DNA of 26,166 nucleotides from CAZXVW01 sp964644025. Lineage in GTDB: Bacteria; Acidobacteriota; Terriglobia; Bryobacterales; Bryobacteraceae. Position numbers and translations under genes: made by a program. Below, in pieces: positions 1 through 7,835 of this stretch. Numbering within the stretch: the stretch's first letter is position 1; the number at the start of each line of letters is the position of its first letter. The stretch lies in the NCBI GenBank assembly GCA_964644025.1, contig CAZXVW010000037.1, positions 1 through 26,166 on the forward strand. The letters run 5' to 3'. The notes under the pieces are model-generated. The model saw only the letters and a program-made list of their open reading frames with translations, did no database searches and was not told the origin of the DNA.

Positions 1-103
1 CAGCCGCGCCGCATGATCAGTATAACATAGCCGACCCCCGGCCTCACGAGTGAGTGGGATGGCGCGGGTACGACCCCCCAAACGGGCAGAGCAGGGAAGG
101 AGT

Positions 104-179
104 TGGTGGACGGCATGGGACTCGAACCCACGACCCCGGCGTTGCGAACGCCGTGCTCTCCCAACTGAGCTAGCCGCCC
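104..179 (-). tRNA. tRNA-Ala (anticodon CGC)
   Basis: On the minus strand the 76 bases fold as a full cloverleaf. The 7-bp acceptor stem (GGGCGGC with GCCGTCC, one G-U pair) is followed by a D arm GCTC/GAGC, an anticodon stem CGGCG/CGCCG with the seven-base loop TTCGCAA, a five-base variable loop, and a T arm with loop TTCGAGT. Loop positions 34-36 read CGC, which decodes the alanine codon GCG. The discriminator is A and the CCA end is encoded (plus-strand 104-106). A TATATT -10-like box lies upstream on the minus strand (plus 196-201), with no convincing -35. The gene is divergent from the methyltransferase. Confidence 0.96.
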
Positions 180-222
180 ACTTGCCGTCCTTTTCAATAT
201 AGCATGGCTTACCATAAAAGGA

Positions 223-990
223 GTGGACGAGCTGACCCCGGAACAGCAACTGGAAGCGAAAATGCGCGAAGAGTGGGACCGGCGCGCCCGCGAGAACGCC
301 CGCTATTATGTCAACACGGCGCGGAAGGAATGGACCGACGAGGAATTCTTCGCCTCCGGCGAACGCACCGTGGCCGAGGAAATCCTCACCGACATGATCA
401 ATATCTGCCAGGGCCGGGATCCGAAGCGCATGCGGGTGCTCGAGATCGGCTGCGGGACCGGCCGCGTGACCCAGGCTTTGGCCCGTGTCTTCGGCGAGGT
501 TTACGCCGTCGACGTCAGCGGGGAAATGGTTCGGCAGGCGCGCGAGGCGCTGGCTGATCTCGACAACGTGCACATCGAACAGAACAACGGCCGGGATCTC
601 AGCGTGCTCGGCAATGTCCGCTTCGATTTCGCGTTCTCCAGCATCGTGTTCCAGCATATTCCGAGCAAGGAAATCATCGAGAATTACGTGCGCGAGGTGC
701 ATCGCCTGCTTCGCCGGGGAGGCTTGTTCAAGTTCCAGGTGCAAGGGGATCCGACGATTCAACGCGCGCCGGACGATACGTGGATCGGCGTCGCCTTCTC
801 CGACGAGGAAGCGGTCGATATGGCCTTGCGGTGCGGCTTCGAACCCCGGTACCGCCATGGTGCAGGCACCCAGTATTTCTGGCTATGGTTCTTCCGGAAA
901 TGGCGCGCCTGGCAGCGAGGCCGCTATTTCTTGCGACGGGCCGCCCAATACTCACGCATGCGCTGGGAAACTCTGCGCCGTTCTTCCTGA
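223..990 (+). CDS. Class I SAM-dependent methyltransferase
   Basis: A 255-residue protein with the Rossmann-type methyltransferase fold. Motif I reads VLEIGCGTGRV at about residues 72-82 and is followed by an acidic strand end (VYAVDVSG) that would hold the SAM ribose. A later FSSIVFQHIP segment matches motif IV of methyltransferase domain 11/25 proteins. The target is not evident from sequence. The C-terminal 60 residues are rich in Arg and Trp. Start choice is uncertain: the GTG at 223 overlaps its own AAGGAG-like sequence, so CTG 232 or ATG 262 may be used. The 3' end overlaps a convergent small gene by 67 bases. Confidence 0.88.
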   Translation: MDELTPEQQLEAKMREEWDRRARENARYYVNTARKEWTDEEFFASGERTVAEEILTDMINICQGRDPKRMRVLEIGCGTGRVTQALARVFGEVYAVDVSGEMVRQAREALADLDNVHIEQNNGRDLSVLGNVRFDFAFSSIVFQHIPSKEIIENYVREVHRLLRRGGLFKFQVQGDPTIQRAPDDTWIGVAFSDEEAVDMALRCGFEPRYRHGAGTQYFWLWFFRKWRAWQRGRYFLRRAAQYSRMRWETLRRSS

Positions 991-1136
991 CTCATTCGTC
1001 TCCGTCCTCGCTTCTTGGGAACGGCAGCCGCGGCTTCGTTCTCCAGGCTCCGCTCGAGGACTTCCAAGGAGCGGATCACTTCACTCAGGCGGCGGCGCTC
1101 TTCCTGGAGTTCATTGATGATTTCATAAAGATCCAT
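924..1136 (-). CDS. Small basic coiled-coil protein, conserved hypothetical
   Basis: A 70-residue protein starting at the ATG complementary to 1134-1136. The first 35 residues (MDLYEIINELQEERRRL...) form a charged heptad-like helix. The last 30 are strongly basic, with an AT-hook-like KKRGRRR, then EERRRVSQRMREYW and a terminal RRKK. This helix plus basic tail resembles small hypothetical proteins common in Acidobacteriota; nucleic-acid binding is an inference from charge only. A longer reading from TTG 1214 would add a CPSC motif but is less likely. It lies 85 bases downstream of tatC on the same strand and runs 67 bases into the end of the convergent methyltransferase gene. Confidence 0.65.
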   Translation of the reverse strand: MDLYEIINELQEERRRLSEVIRSLEVLERSLENEAAAAVPKKRGRRRMSQEERRRVSQRMREYWAARRKK

Positions 1137-1199
1137 ACAAGATGGGCAATGATACACCGCGGACGGCCGCCTTGCCCAGGGAACTTTTTCGGCTCCCGT

Positions 1200-1226
1200 A
1201 CTAGGATTTTTCAAAAAAGTACTAGT
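1200..1226 (-). terminator. Hairpin at the end of tatC, possible terminator
   Basis: An imperfect inverted repeat: ACTAG (1200-1204) pairs with CTAGT (1222-1226), and an inner T5/A5 stem follows after a short internal mismatch. The tatC stop codon (complement of 1222-1224) lies inside the right arm. Read on the minus strand it presents a T-run in the stem, so termination would probably be partial. Confidence 0.4.
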
Positions 1227-2517
1227 GCGTTAAGAAGGGCCAGGCGGGCTGGATCTGGAACCCGTAGCGGGTGACCGCCACCCAAATGGCCAGCGCCGCC
1301 AGCGCCAGCAACACCGCCAGGACGAAAAGCACCCGGCGCCACGGGAACCGGCGGTTTTCCCGATGCAGTTGAAGCAGGTATCCGGCGAAGACACCCACGA
1401 AGTACAACAGGCACATGGGCACCGCGAACAGCATCAGGTTCACCACGTCCGGCGTCGGAGTGATTACGGCGGCGATGACCACGATGATCAGCACGGCGTA
1501 ACGGGAATTCCGCATCAGGAAGCGCGGCGTAACAATTCGCAGCAGGGTCAAAAAAAAGATGAGAATCGGCAATTCGAAGACCAGGCCAATCCCCAGCATC
1601 ACGTTGACGAACAGGTCGAAGTATTCGGTGATAGAGACCACCGGCAGAATGTTGATATTCCGGCCGATGCCCAGCAGGAAAGTCAGCCCGTAACGAAAGG
1701 CCACAAAGTAGGCGAAGACCCCGCCGAGAATAAACAACCCGGCCGAGGAAATGACAAACGGAGCCGCCCAGCGGCGTTCCCGCTTATAGAGGCCGGGAGC
1801 GATGAAGGCCCAGACCTGGTACAGGATCCATGGGGAGGCGAGAAAAATCGCGGACAGCATCGGCAATTTTACCCAGACCGTGGTGAAGGTTTCCATCGGT
1901 TTGATCTGCGCGAGCTTGTCCTGGAACCCGAGCTGTGTCAGGGCGTCGACCGCGGGGGCGCTGACAATCCGCCACAAATCGTTGGCGAAAATCAGGCTCA
2001 GGAAAAAGGCCACGCCCACGCCCATCAGCGCCTTAATGATTCGCGAGCGGAGTTCCTCCAAGTGCTCCATGAAGGACATCCGCAGCATCCCCTCTTCCTC
2101 ATCTTCCTCCTCTTCTTGGCCGCCCGTCTCCGCCGGAGGCGCGGGAGGAGCCGGGGGCGGTGGGGCTTCCGCAACCGCCAGTGCCGCGGTCTCCGGTTCG
2201 ACGGCTACCGGCTCTTCGCCTTCCTCTCCGCCCTCATAGACGCCGGAATCATCTTCATAGCCGAGGTCCTCACTGACGGCGCCGCCATCGGCGGGGAGAT
2301 CCTCCGCGGTGGTTTTCGCACCTTCATCACCCTCGTTGCCGGGTGCCGCAGGGGAGGTGGTTGAACCGGGACCGGACTCGCCGCCCTGTCCGGTCGCCGG
2401 GCCCTGTTCCGCCGGGCGAGCCCCTTCCTCATTGGGAGGGACGGCCTCGTGTTCACCGGCAGCCGGCTCCTCCGGCGGGGGAGTCGGCACACCTTGCTTG
2501 TTCTCGTCAGAGTCCAT
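1222..2517 (-). CDS. tatC: Sec-independent protein translocase TatC with long acidic N-terminal extension
   Basis: TatC is the multispanning receptor that binds twin-arginine signal peptides in the inner membrane. The TatC domain begins near residue 146 (SFMEHLEELRSRI), keeping the HLEELR motif of the cytoplasmic N-terminus. It continues through six hydrophobic segments, including GLVFELPIL with the conserved Glu and ITPTPDVVN. The length is 431 residues against roughly 240-290 usual for the family. The excess is about 143 N-terminal residues rich in Glu, Pro, Gly and Ala, ending in an acidic run (QEEEEDEEEG), and predicted disordered. This segment should face the cytoplasm. The gene follows tatA/B by 37 bases in one operon. 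An internal start at M144, M147 or M150 would give a standard TatC, but the open frame and acidic composition argue that the extension is translated. Confidence 0.95.
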   Translation of the reverse strand: MDSDENKQGVPTPPPEEPAAGEHEAVPPNEEGARPAEQGPATGQGGESGPGSTTSPAAPGNEGDEGAKTTAEDLPADGGAVSEDLGYEDDSGVYEGGEEGEEPVAVEPETAALAVAEAPPPPAPPAPPAETGGQEEEEDEEEGMLRMSFMEHLEELRSRIIKALMGVGVAFFLSLIFANDLWRIVSAPAVDALTQLGFQDKLAQIKPMETFTTVWVKLPMLSAIFLASPWILYQVWAFIAPGLYKRERRWAAPFVISSAGLFILGGVFAYFVAFRYGLTFLLGIGRNINILPVVSITEYFDLFVNVMLGIGLVFELPILIFFLTLLRIVTPRFLMRNSRYAVLIIVVIAAVITPTPDVVNLMLFAVPMCLLYFVGVFAGYLLQLHRENRRFPWRRVLFVLAVLLALAALAIWVAVTRYGFQIQPAWPFLTH

Positions 2518-2554
2518 TTTGGTCTGGATGAGTATTTCCGGCCGGGTGCAACAC

Positions 2555-3133
2555 CTATGTTGTTACTGCCTCGGATTCCGATGCCGGCGCGCTGTCGTCG
2601 GCCCGCGCGGTCTCATCTTTCTCCGGCTGAGTGTCCCCTTCCGGGGCCGCCGTCTCGGCCTCACTGCCGGAGACCTGCTCGGCCGCCGCGGCCGGGGCCG
2701 CCTGTCCCGGCGCCTCGCTGGGCGTGGCTTCCGAGGCAGCCGGTTCCGCTTCCTGGGCGGCGGAGGCGGTTACGGTGGAGGACTCACCAGTGGTGGAATC
2801 GGCAGAGTCGGCACTCTCAGTTCCGGAATCGTAGGAATCTTCGTACTCGTAGTCGTACTCGCTGTCGTAGTCGTACTCGTCCGGGCTAGTGTCAGAGTAA
2901 CTGGAAGCGATTTCCTCGCCCACCTTGCGGGTCTCTTCCTTGATCGATTCTGTTTCCCGCTCAATGGCGGACATCTCCCGGTCGAACGTGGCTTTGAGCT
3001 CGTTCGAGGCGCGGCGAAACTCCGTCATCGCCTTTCCAATAGTCTTGCCCAGCTCCGGCAACTTCTTCGGCCCGAAGACAAGCAAGGCGAGCAGGAAAAT
3101 GAACACGGTTTCTTGCCAGCCCAGGGGACCCAT
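2555..3133 (-). CDS. TatA/TatB-family twin-arginine translocase subunit with acidic tail
   Basis: The protein opens with one membrane helix (ETVFIFLLALLVFG), the hinge FGPKKLPELG and an amphipathic helix, which is the signature of TatA/TatB/TatE. A Glu at position 8 is TatB-like, but the subfamily cannot be fixed from sequence. Residues 50-75 continue as a charged helix. The remaining ~115 residues are low-complexity: a Tyr/Asp/Glu block around residues 80-100, then Ser/Ala/Glu repeats. The family is usually 60-170 residues; this one has 192. The start is supported by GGAGG seven bases ahead on the minus strand. It is first in the tatA/B-tatC operon and divergent from the LPS cluster. Confidence 0.93.
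   Translation of the reverse strand: MGPLGWQETVFIFLLALLVFGPKKLPELGKTIGKAMTEFRRASNELKATFDREMSAIERETESIKEETRKVGEEIASSYSDTSPDEYDYDSEYDYEYEDSYDSGTESADSADSTTGESSTVTASAAQEAEPAASEATPSEAPGQAAPAAAAEQVSGSEAETAAPEGDTQPEKDETARADDSAPASESEAVTT
2847..2879. repeat. 15-base direct repeat inside the TatA/B tail
   Basis: The 15-mer TCGTAGTCGTACTCG occurs at 2847-2861 and again at 2865-2879, an 18-base period. In the reading frame this is a six-residue Asp/Tyr/Glu repeat, so the tail probably grew by local duplication. Confidence 0.8.
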
Positions 3134-3274
3134 TGATAATCCTCCAACCTAATTGGAACCAACTTCATCATAGCGAGCCGCTCATGCCGTTTCAACCGTC
3201 TGCTCTGGCGGCAGCGGCGGCAGACCAGACGGGCTGCCGGTTCCACTCTGCTACCATGAGTTGCAGCCGTGGTC

Positions 3275-4312
3275 ATGAACTTCTCGCGGATCCTGGTGCG
3301 CGCCACCAACTGGGTGGGCGACGCGGTGATGTCATTGCCCGCTCTGCGGCTGATCCGGCAGCGTTTCCCCGGCGCCGAGATCACCGTGCTCGCCAGACCA
3401 TGGGTGGCGGACCTTTATGCCCGGGAGAGCTTTGCCGACCGGGTGATTCTCCACACCGCCAGCAGGGGCGCCCGGGACTGGAGCGGAAAGCGGCGGCTGG
3501 CGCGGGCTCTGCGGGCCGGAAGGTTCGACTGCGCATTGTTGCTGCAGAACGCCTTTGAGGCCGCCTTGCTTGCATGGTTGGCGCGTATCCCGCGGCGAAT
3601 CGGATACAACCGCGACGGCAGAGGCTTCCTGCTCACCGATCCGGTCCGGGTTCCCCGGCGCGGCGAGATTCACCCTCACCAGCGTTACTACTACCTGGAG
3701 ATGCTGCGCCGCGCAGGCATCGTGGACCGGGTGCCGGAAGTTGACGTGATACAGCTCGAAGGAGTGGCGGAAGCCCGGCTGGCGGGGCTGCGGCGGATGG
3801 CGGCCGCCGGTCTGGAGGGGGAAATCATCGGCGTCAGCCCGGGGGCTGCCTACGGAAATGCGAAGCAGTGGTCCCCCGATCACTTCGCCGAAGCCGCGCA
3901 CCGGATTGGTTTGGCCCGCGGCGCGGTGGTGGCGGTATTCGGCTCCCGCACCGAGAGGGAGCTGGGCGAAGCGGTGGCCCGCTGTGTCTCCGCCTCGGGC
4001 GGGAAGGTCCACAACTTCGCCGGCGAAACATCGCTTGGTGAGTTCATCGAGCTAGCCGCCGCCTGCCGCCTGTTTCTTACCAACGATTCCGGGGCCATGC
4101 ACGTCGCCTCCGCCCTCGGCTTGCCTACAGTGGCGGTTTTCGGCCCCACGGACGAACAGGCCACCGGGCCGGTCGGGCCAGTGGTCCGGGTAATCAGGGA
4201 GCCGGTGGACTGCGCTCCCTGCGGGTTCCGCGAGTGCCCTACCGACCACCGTTGTATGAACCGGATTCCGGCAGCCCGTGTGGCGGAGGCGGCCCTGGAC
4301 CTGCTCAAATAG
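3275..4312 (+). CDS. waaF: Lipopolysaccharide heptosyltransferase II (GT9)
   Basis: The enzyme transfers the second L-glycero-D-manno-heptose to the inner core of LPS on the cytoplasmic face of the inner membrane. The N-terminus ILVRATNWVGDAVMSLPALR is the WaaF signature. The C-terminal GT9 nucleotide-sugar site reads TNDSGAMHVASALGLPTVAV followed by FGPTDEQATGP. The end carries the Cys-rich PCGFRECPTDHRCM motif typical of the WaaF branch. Length is 345 residues, which is normal. The ATG at 3275 is preferred; an in-frame GTG at 3269 is possible, and neither has a strong ribosome-binding site. It heads the cluster with the RfaE2-like gene and heptosyltransferase I. Confidence 0.93.
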   Translation: MNFSRILVRATNWVGDAVMSLPALRLIRQRFPGAEITVLARPWVADLYARESFADRVILHTASRGARDWSGKRRLARALRAGRFDCALLLQNAFEAALLAWLARIPRRIGYNRDGRGFLLTDPVRVPRRGEIHPHQRYYYLEMLRRAGIVDRVPEVDVIQLEGVAEARLAGLRRMAAAGLEGEIIGVSPGAAYGNAKQWSPDHFAEAAHRIGLARGAVVAVFGSRTERELGEAVARCVSASGGKVHNFAGETSLGEFIELAAACRLFLTNDSGAMHVASALGLPTVAVFGPTDEQATGPVGPVVRVIREPVDCAPCGFRECPTDHRCMNRIPAARVAEAALDLLK

Positions 4313-4340
4313 AGAGACGGATCTGCTGGCCCGTGAACCC

Positions 4341-4736
4341 ATGGATACGCGAACCAAGATTCTCGGCTGGCCGGAAGCCGAACAAGTGCTCGGGCGGCGG
4401 CGCGATGACGCACCGCTCACGGTGGTCACGGGCTATTTCGATCCGCTGCTGGCCGGCCACGCCCGCCGGCTGGCCGAGATCGCGCGCACGGGGAACACCG
4501 TGGTAGTGGTGCTGGCGAGCCCGCCGAGGCCGTTGCTGGCGGCGCGGGCCCGCGCGGAATTGGTGGCGGCGCTGGCGGCGGTCCGGTACGTGATCCTGCC
4601 GCCCGACGAGGGGGCGGAGGCGGTTCTCCAGGCGCTGCACGCCGACAGAGTGGTGCGGGAGGAATCATCCGACGCCCGTCGCGCCGGAGACTTGATTCGC
4701 CATGTGCGCGAGCGCCATGCGGCCTCACGGGCCTGA
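4341..4736 (+). CDS. Degenerate RfaE2/HldE-C-like nucleotidyltransferase
   Basis: A 131-residue protein with the layout of the cytidylyltransferase-like domain that activates heptose-1-phosphate in ADP-heptose synthesis. The segment VVTGYFDPLLAGHARRLAEI aligns by eye with the family GCFDxLHxGH motif, and RARAELVAALAAVRYVILPP matches the helix and strand that follow. The first His of the HxGH nucleotide-binding motif is Leu here, and the usual C-terminal STT/I-type motif is missing, so catalysis is doubtful. The family member is usually about 150-160 residues alone, or fused to a kinase. The start is ATG 4341 by homology, with a weak ribosome-binding site. It lies 28 bases after waaF and 35 before heptosyltransferase I, so a role in heptose supply or as a scaffold is inferred from context. 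Confidence 0.75.
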   Translation: MDTRTKILGWPEAEQVLGRRRDDAPLTVVTGYFDPLLAGHARRLAEIARTGNTVVVVLASPPRPLLAARARAELVAALAAVRYVILPPDEGAEAVLQALHADRVVREESSDARRAGDLIRHVRERHAASRA

Positions 4737-4771
4737 CCGCCCCGGCAAGGGGAGCTTGGAGGTGTAACGCG

Positions 4772-5752
4772 GTGAGTGGGCGCAGAATCCTCGCGGTCCG
4801 GCTCAGCTCGATGGGCGACGTTATCCATGCGCTGCCTGCGGTGGCCACTTTGAAGCACAGCTTCCCCGGCTGCTACCTCGCCTGGATCGTGGAGCCGAAG
4901 TGGGCACCGCTGCTGGAAGGGAATCCGTACATCGACGAGGTGATCCATCTGGGCCGGAGAAAGCTCGGCGAGATCCTGCGAACGCGCCGGCGGCTGCGGG
5001 CCGGACGATTTGACACGGCGGTGGATTTCCAGGGGCTGGTGAAGTCCGCCCTGGTGGCTTCGGCGGCGCGGCCGGAACGGATTTACGGATTCCACCAGTC
5101 GCAGGTGCGGGAGCGGCTGGCGGCCCTGTTCTACTCCCATCGCACCCGCGCTCGCTCGGCCCACGTGGTGGACCGGAACCTCGAGCTGGCCGCGGCGACC
5201 GGGGCGGCGAACACGCTCCGCCAGTTTCCCCTGCCCCCTGGGGCGCCGGAAGGGGAGCTGCCCGGAGAAAAGTTTGTGCTGGCCTCCCCCCTCGGCGGGT
5301 GGCTCTCCAAGCAATGGCCGCTGGACTACTACGCCGCACTGGCCCGCCTGTTGCGCGAGAAGACGGGGCTCGTGCTCGTGCTCAATGGCCCGCCGGCTTC
5401 AGCCCGAACGCTCGCCGGGGTTGCCGGATGCCATCCCCACTACTCCGGCATCGCCGGCTTGATCGACGCAACTCGCCGGGCGGCCGCGGTTGTGGGCATT
5501 GACAGCGGACCGCTGCATCTGGCCGCGGCGCTGGACAAGCCGGGGGTGGCGATTTTCGGTCCTACGGACCCCGCGCGCAATGGTCCATACGGAACCACGT
5601 TCACGGTGTTGAGGAGCCCGGCCGCCGTCACCAGCTACAAGCGGCGGTCGGAAATCGACGAGAGCATGAAGCGAATCAGTCCGAAACAGGTCCTGGAAGC
5701 GCTGGAGTGCCGGCTTCGCGAAGGGATCCGGCGGGCGGGAGCCGAGGGCTGA
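4772..5752 (+). CDS. waaC: Lipopolysaccharide heptosyltransferase I (GT9)
   Basis: A second GT9 enzyme, expected to add the first heptose onto Kdo of the LPS core. The N-terminal ILAVRLSSMGDVIHALPAV is the WaaC-type motif, KQWPLDYY occurs mid-protein, and the nucleotide-sugar site is GIDSGPLHLAAALDKPGV followed by FGPTDPARNGPYG. Length is 326 residues, normal for the family. The GTG start at 4772 has GGAGG (4758-4762) nine bases ahead. It is coupled to the next gene, whose ATG shares one base with its TGA. Assignment to WaaC rather than another GT9 enzyme rests on these motifs and on the adjacent waaF. Confidence 0.88.
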   Translation: MSGRRILAVRLSSMGDVIHALPAVATLKHSFPGCYLAWIVEPKWAPLLEGNPYIDEVIHLGRRKLGEILRTRRRLRAGRFDTAVDFQGLVKSALVASAARPERIYGFHQSQVRERLAALFYSHRTRARSAHVVDRNLELAAATGAANTLRQFPLPPGAPEGELPGEKFVLASPLGGWLSKQWPLDYYAALARLLREKTGLVLVLNGPPASARTLAGVAGCHPHYSGIAGLIDATRRAAAVVGIDSGPLHLAAALDKPGVAIFGPTDPARNGPYGTTFTVLRSPAAVTSYKRRSEIDESMKRISPKQVLEALECRLREGIRRAGAEG

Positions 5753-6297
5753 TGCGCCGCCATTGGTTTCCCAAGCCCTATGCCGATCTGGTTGCCCGTC
5801 TCCGCGTTCCGGCCGGCTTCGGCCTGGTGATCCTGTTCGTCTGGCTTGCCCGGCCCACCTGGGAATCCCTCGCAATCGGCCTGCCGCTGTCAGTCCCCGG
5901 CCTGTTGCTGCGGGGATGGGCGGCGGGACACCTAGCCAAGAACGAGCAGCTCACCACCACCGGGCCTTATGCCCACGTGCGGAATCCGCTGTATCTCGGG
6001 ACGCTGCTGGTGGCGGCCGGCCTCGTGGTCGCGTCACGGGTGCCGTTGCTGGCCCTGATTTTCGGGGCGGTATTCGTGTTCATCTACTTGCCGGTGATTG
6101 AATTGGAGGAGCAGCACCTGCGGGATCTGTTCCCGGAGTATGAATCTTACGCGCGCCGGGTGCCGCTGCTGCGGCCGCGATGGAGCGCGGCCGCCGGAGG
6201 CGTGTTCCGGTGGCAGTTGTACCGGCGCAACGAAGAGTACCAGGCGCTGGCCGGTTTCCTGGCCGGGGTCGCCATTCTCATCTGGAAGGCAAGCTGA
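5752..6297 (+). CDS. Isoprenylcysteine carboxyl methyltransferase-like membrane protein
   Basis: A 181-residue integral membrane protein of the ICMT/PEMT methyltransferase superfamily. It has about four hydrophobic segments (around residues 20-55, 83-115 and 165-180). The conserved cytoplasmic motif GPYAHVRNPLYLG lies at residues 71-83, and the E-E-x-x-L...FPEYESYARRVP block that completes the SAM site follows. The bacterial substrates are mostly unknown. The stop of the preceding heptosyltransferase and this ATG overlap as TGATG, so translation is probably coupled and the protein belongs to the same envelope operon. A role in lipid or LPS modification is inference. Confidence 0.88.
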   Translation: MRRHWFPKPYADLVARLRVPAGFGLVILFVWLARPTWESLAIGLPLSVPGLLLRGWAAGHLAKNEQLTTTGPYAHVRNPLYLGTLLVAAGLVVASRVPLLALIFGAVFVFIYLPVIELEEQHLRDLFPEYESYARRVPLLRPRWSAAAGGVFRWQLYRRNEEYQALAGFLAGVAILIWKAS

Positions 6298-6500
6298 GCA
6301 TCCATTTCCCCTGCCCCCGGCGCCAGCAAGCGTTCCCCCGGCCCGGCCAGACCGCGTGGACACACCTGGCTGGATTTGTGATTCAATGAGTGGAAGCGGC
6401 CGGCCGGTCCAACGGCCGGGTTGGCCCAGTCCGGAGACACTTCACCGGTCCGCGAGACCGGAGAAATGCCCCGGGCGACTTCGGGTGTCGAAGGTGACCT

Positions 6501-6929
6501 GTGAGTCGGAACGGAGTCATTGTCGTAGCCGGCGTCATTGAACGGAACGGGCGAATCTTGATCGGCCAGCGAAAACGCGGCAAGCGCCACGAGATGAAAT
6601 GGGAGTTTCCGGGAGGAAAAGTAGAAGAGGGCGAGACACCACGCGCAGCGCTCAAACGAGAACTCGCTGAAGAACTCTCCATCGATGCATCCATCGGGCG
6701 CGAAATCGTGCGGTATGAGTATCGCGCTCCGCGGCACCGGCCGATTCTCCTCATTTTTTACCGGGTGAAAAACTTCGAGGGCAGTCCCACGAACATGGTT
6801 TTCGAGGAGATCCGCTGGGAGAGGCCGGACGACCTCCGCCGCTATGAGTTTCTCGACGGAGACACCGATTTCATTCGACGCCTCCAGCGCGGTGAGTTTC
6901 GTGATCCGGGCCTGTGGAACCGCGCCTAG
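6501..6929 (+). CDS. MutT-type Nudix hydrolase (8-oxo-dGTP diphosphatase-like)
   Basis: A 142-residue Nudix protein. The Nudix box runs through residues 39-61, GKVEEGETPRAALKRELAEE then LSI, keeping the REUxEE metal-binding core; the usual Gly near the end is Ser. The N-terminal VVAGVIERNGRILIGQRKRG and the KWEFPGGK loop are MutT-like. The expected activity is removal of 8-oxo-dGTP or another nucleoside triphosphate in the cytoplasm. The GTG start at 6501 has AAGGTG five bases ahead. It ends tail to tail with the next gene, the two stop codons sharing the palindrome CTAG. The 203 bases before it show no gene. Confidence 0.92.
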   Translation: MSRNGVIVVAGVIERNGRILIGQRKRGKRHEMKWEFPGGKVEEGETPRAALKRELAEELSIDASIGREIVRYEYRAPRHRPILLIFYRVKNFEGSPTNMVFEEIRWERPDDLRRYEFLDGDTDFIRRLQRGEFRDPGLWNRA

Positions 6930-7684
6930 GGAACGCTGAGGCTGAATTCCACATTCCTCTCGCGGTTCAACTGCTCGGAGAATTCCTTGTCAATCAGATC
7001 CAGCGAAGCGCGGTTGTGCGCTCCTTGCATCGTGATGTAGTGCAGCGTGTCGCCCTCGATCCAGTAAGCGATCGCCGGATAGATTGACTGGTCCTTGTAA
7101 GCAATCAGGTAAATGGTGGGCTTGTCGGCGGTGTCGGACGCTGCCCGGCGGGCTGGCTCCGGATGGGAGGGAATCGGCGCCTGGTAAGACTTCAACGTCG
7201 AGGAGGCCGGCTTGGGGAGGCCCTCAGCGGTGTAATCTCGCACCACCGCCTGGGGGTTGCCCGTCGTGTAGTACTGGTTGATGATCACCGGCGGTTGCGG
7301 CGCGGGAACGCTCTGGACGGAAAGCTGATACTGCTGCGGGGGCGGTGCCGCGTAACCGTATCCTCCGTAGTAGAACGGGACCGCGTACGGGATCGCCACC
7401 GGATACACGGCCGGACGCCGCTGGTGAGGCCGGCCGCCGATCATGTAGCCCGGATACCCGCTTACGGTGGCGCCCAACCGCTGCGCGAACGTGGTCGCGT
7501 TCCCGTAAAAGGGATTGTGCAACGGCGGCGCCGAACCGGTCCCGGGAAACAGAATGTTGCCAAACCCGCTGCGGGAACCGTAAGTCCGCGCCGGCTGGGG
7601 TCTTGAGAGAACGCCTCTCGCCTGGCCGAAGACGGAACCCGCCAAGAGGAAACTCATGCCCGCTGCCAAAATGGCGATTCTCAT
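6926..7684 (-). CDS. Secreted hypothetical protein
   Basis: A 252-residue protein with a clear signal peptide: MRIAILAAGMSFLLAGSVFG then an Ala-containing cleavage site near residue 22 (FGQA). A Pro/Tyr/Gly-rich low-complexity middle follows (residues ~25-150). A compact conserved-looking C-terminal domain contains PTIYLIAYKDQSIYPAIAYW and GDTLHYITMQGAHNRASLDL. The C-terminal domain resembles acidobacterial hypothetical proteins; no function is known to me. The start at 7684 is fixed by AAAGGAG five bases upstream. It is probably periplasmic or attached to the envelope. It converges with the Nudix gene and diverges from the oxidoreductase. Confidence 0.85.
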   Translation of the reverse strand: MRIAILAAGMSFLLAGSVFGQARGVLSRPQPARTYGSRSGFGNILFPGTGSAPPLHNPFYGNATTFAQRLGATVSGYPGYMIGGRPHQRRPAVYPVAIPYAVPFYYGGYGYAAPPPQQYQLSVQSVPAPQPPVIINQYYTTGNPQAVVRDYTAEGLPKPASSTLKSYQAPIPSHPEPARRAASDTADKPTIYLIAYKDQSIYPAIAYWIEGDTLHYITMQGAHNRASLDLIDKEFSEQLNRERNVEFSLSVP

Positions 7685-7835
7685 GGCCGCTCCTTTGCCC
7701 TTGAGCTTATCGCCGGGCATTTATGGGACGCAAGCGGATGGCGGGCCGTTTCATCGCCTTGCCCGGCCAGGGTCAGTTCCGCCCCTCCGGTGGGGAGGCA
7801 ATCGTGTTTCCGGTGGGGTCTGTCTCCGGGTTTCG

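Noticed and set aside
1..30. Minus-strand promoter (TATACT, plus 19-24) and start codon (plus 12-14) of a gene leaving the window
   Set aside because: Only four codons are visible and there is no -35 box; not enough to call a gene.
1363..3136. Plus-strand frames of 333 and 275 codons over the tat genes
   Set aside because: Both are antisense to tatC and tatA/B and are rich in His/Gln/Asp or Arg/Gly from reversed codon bias.
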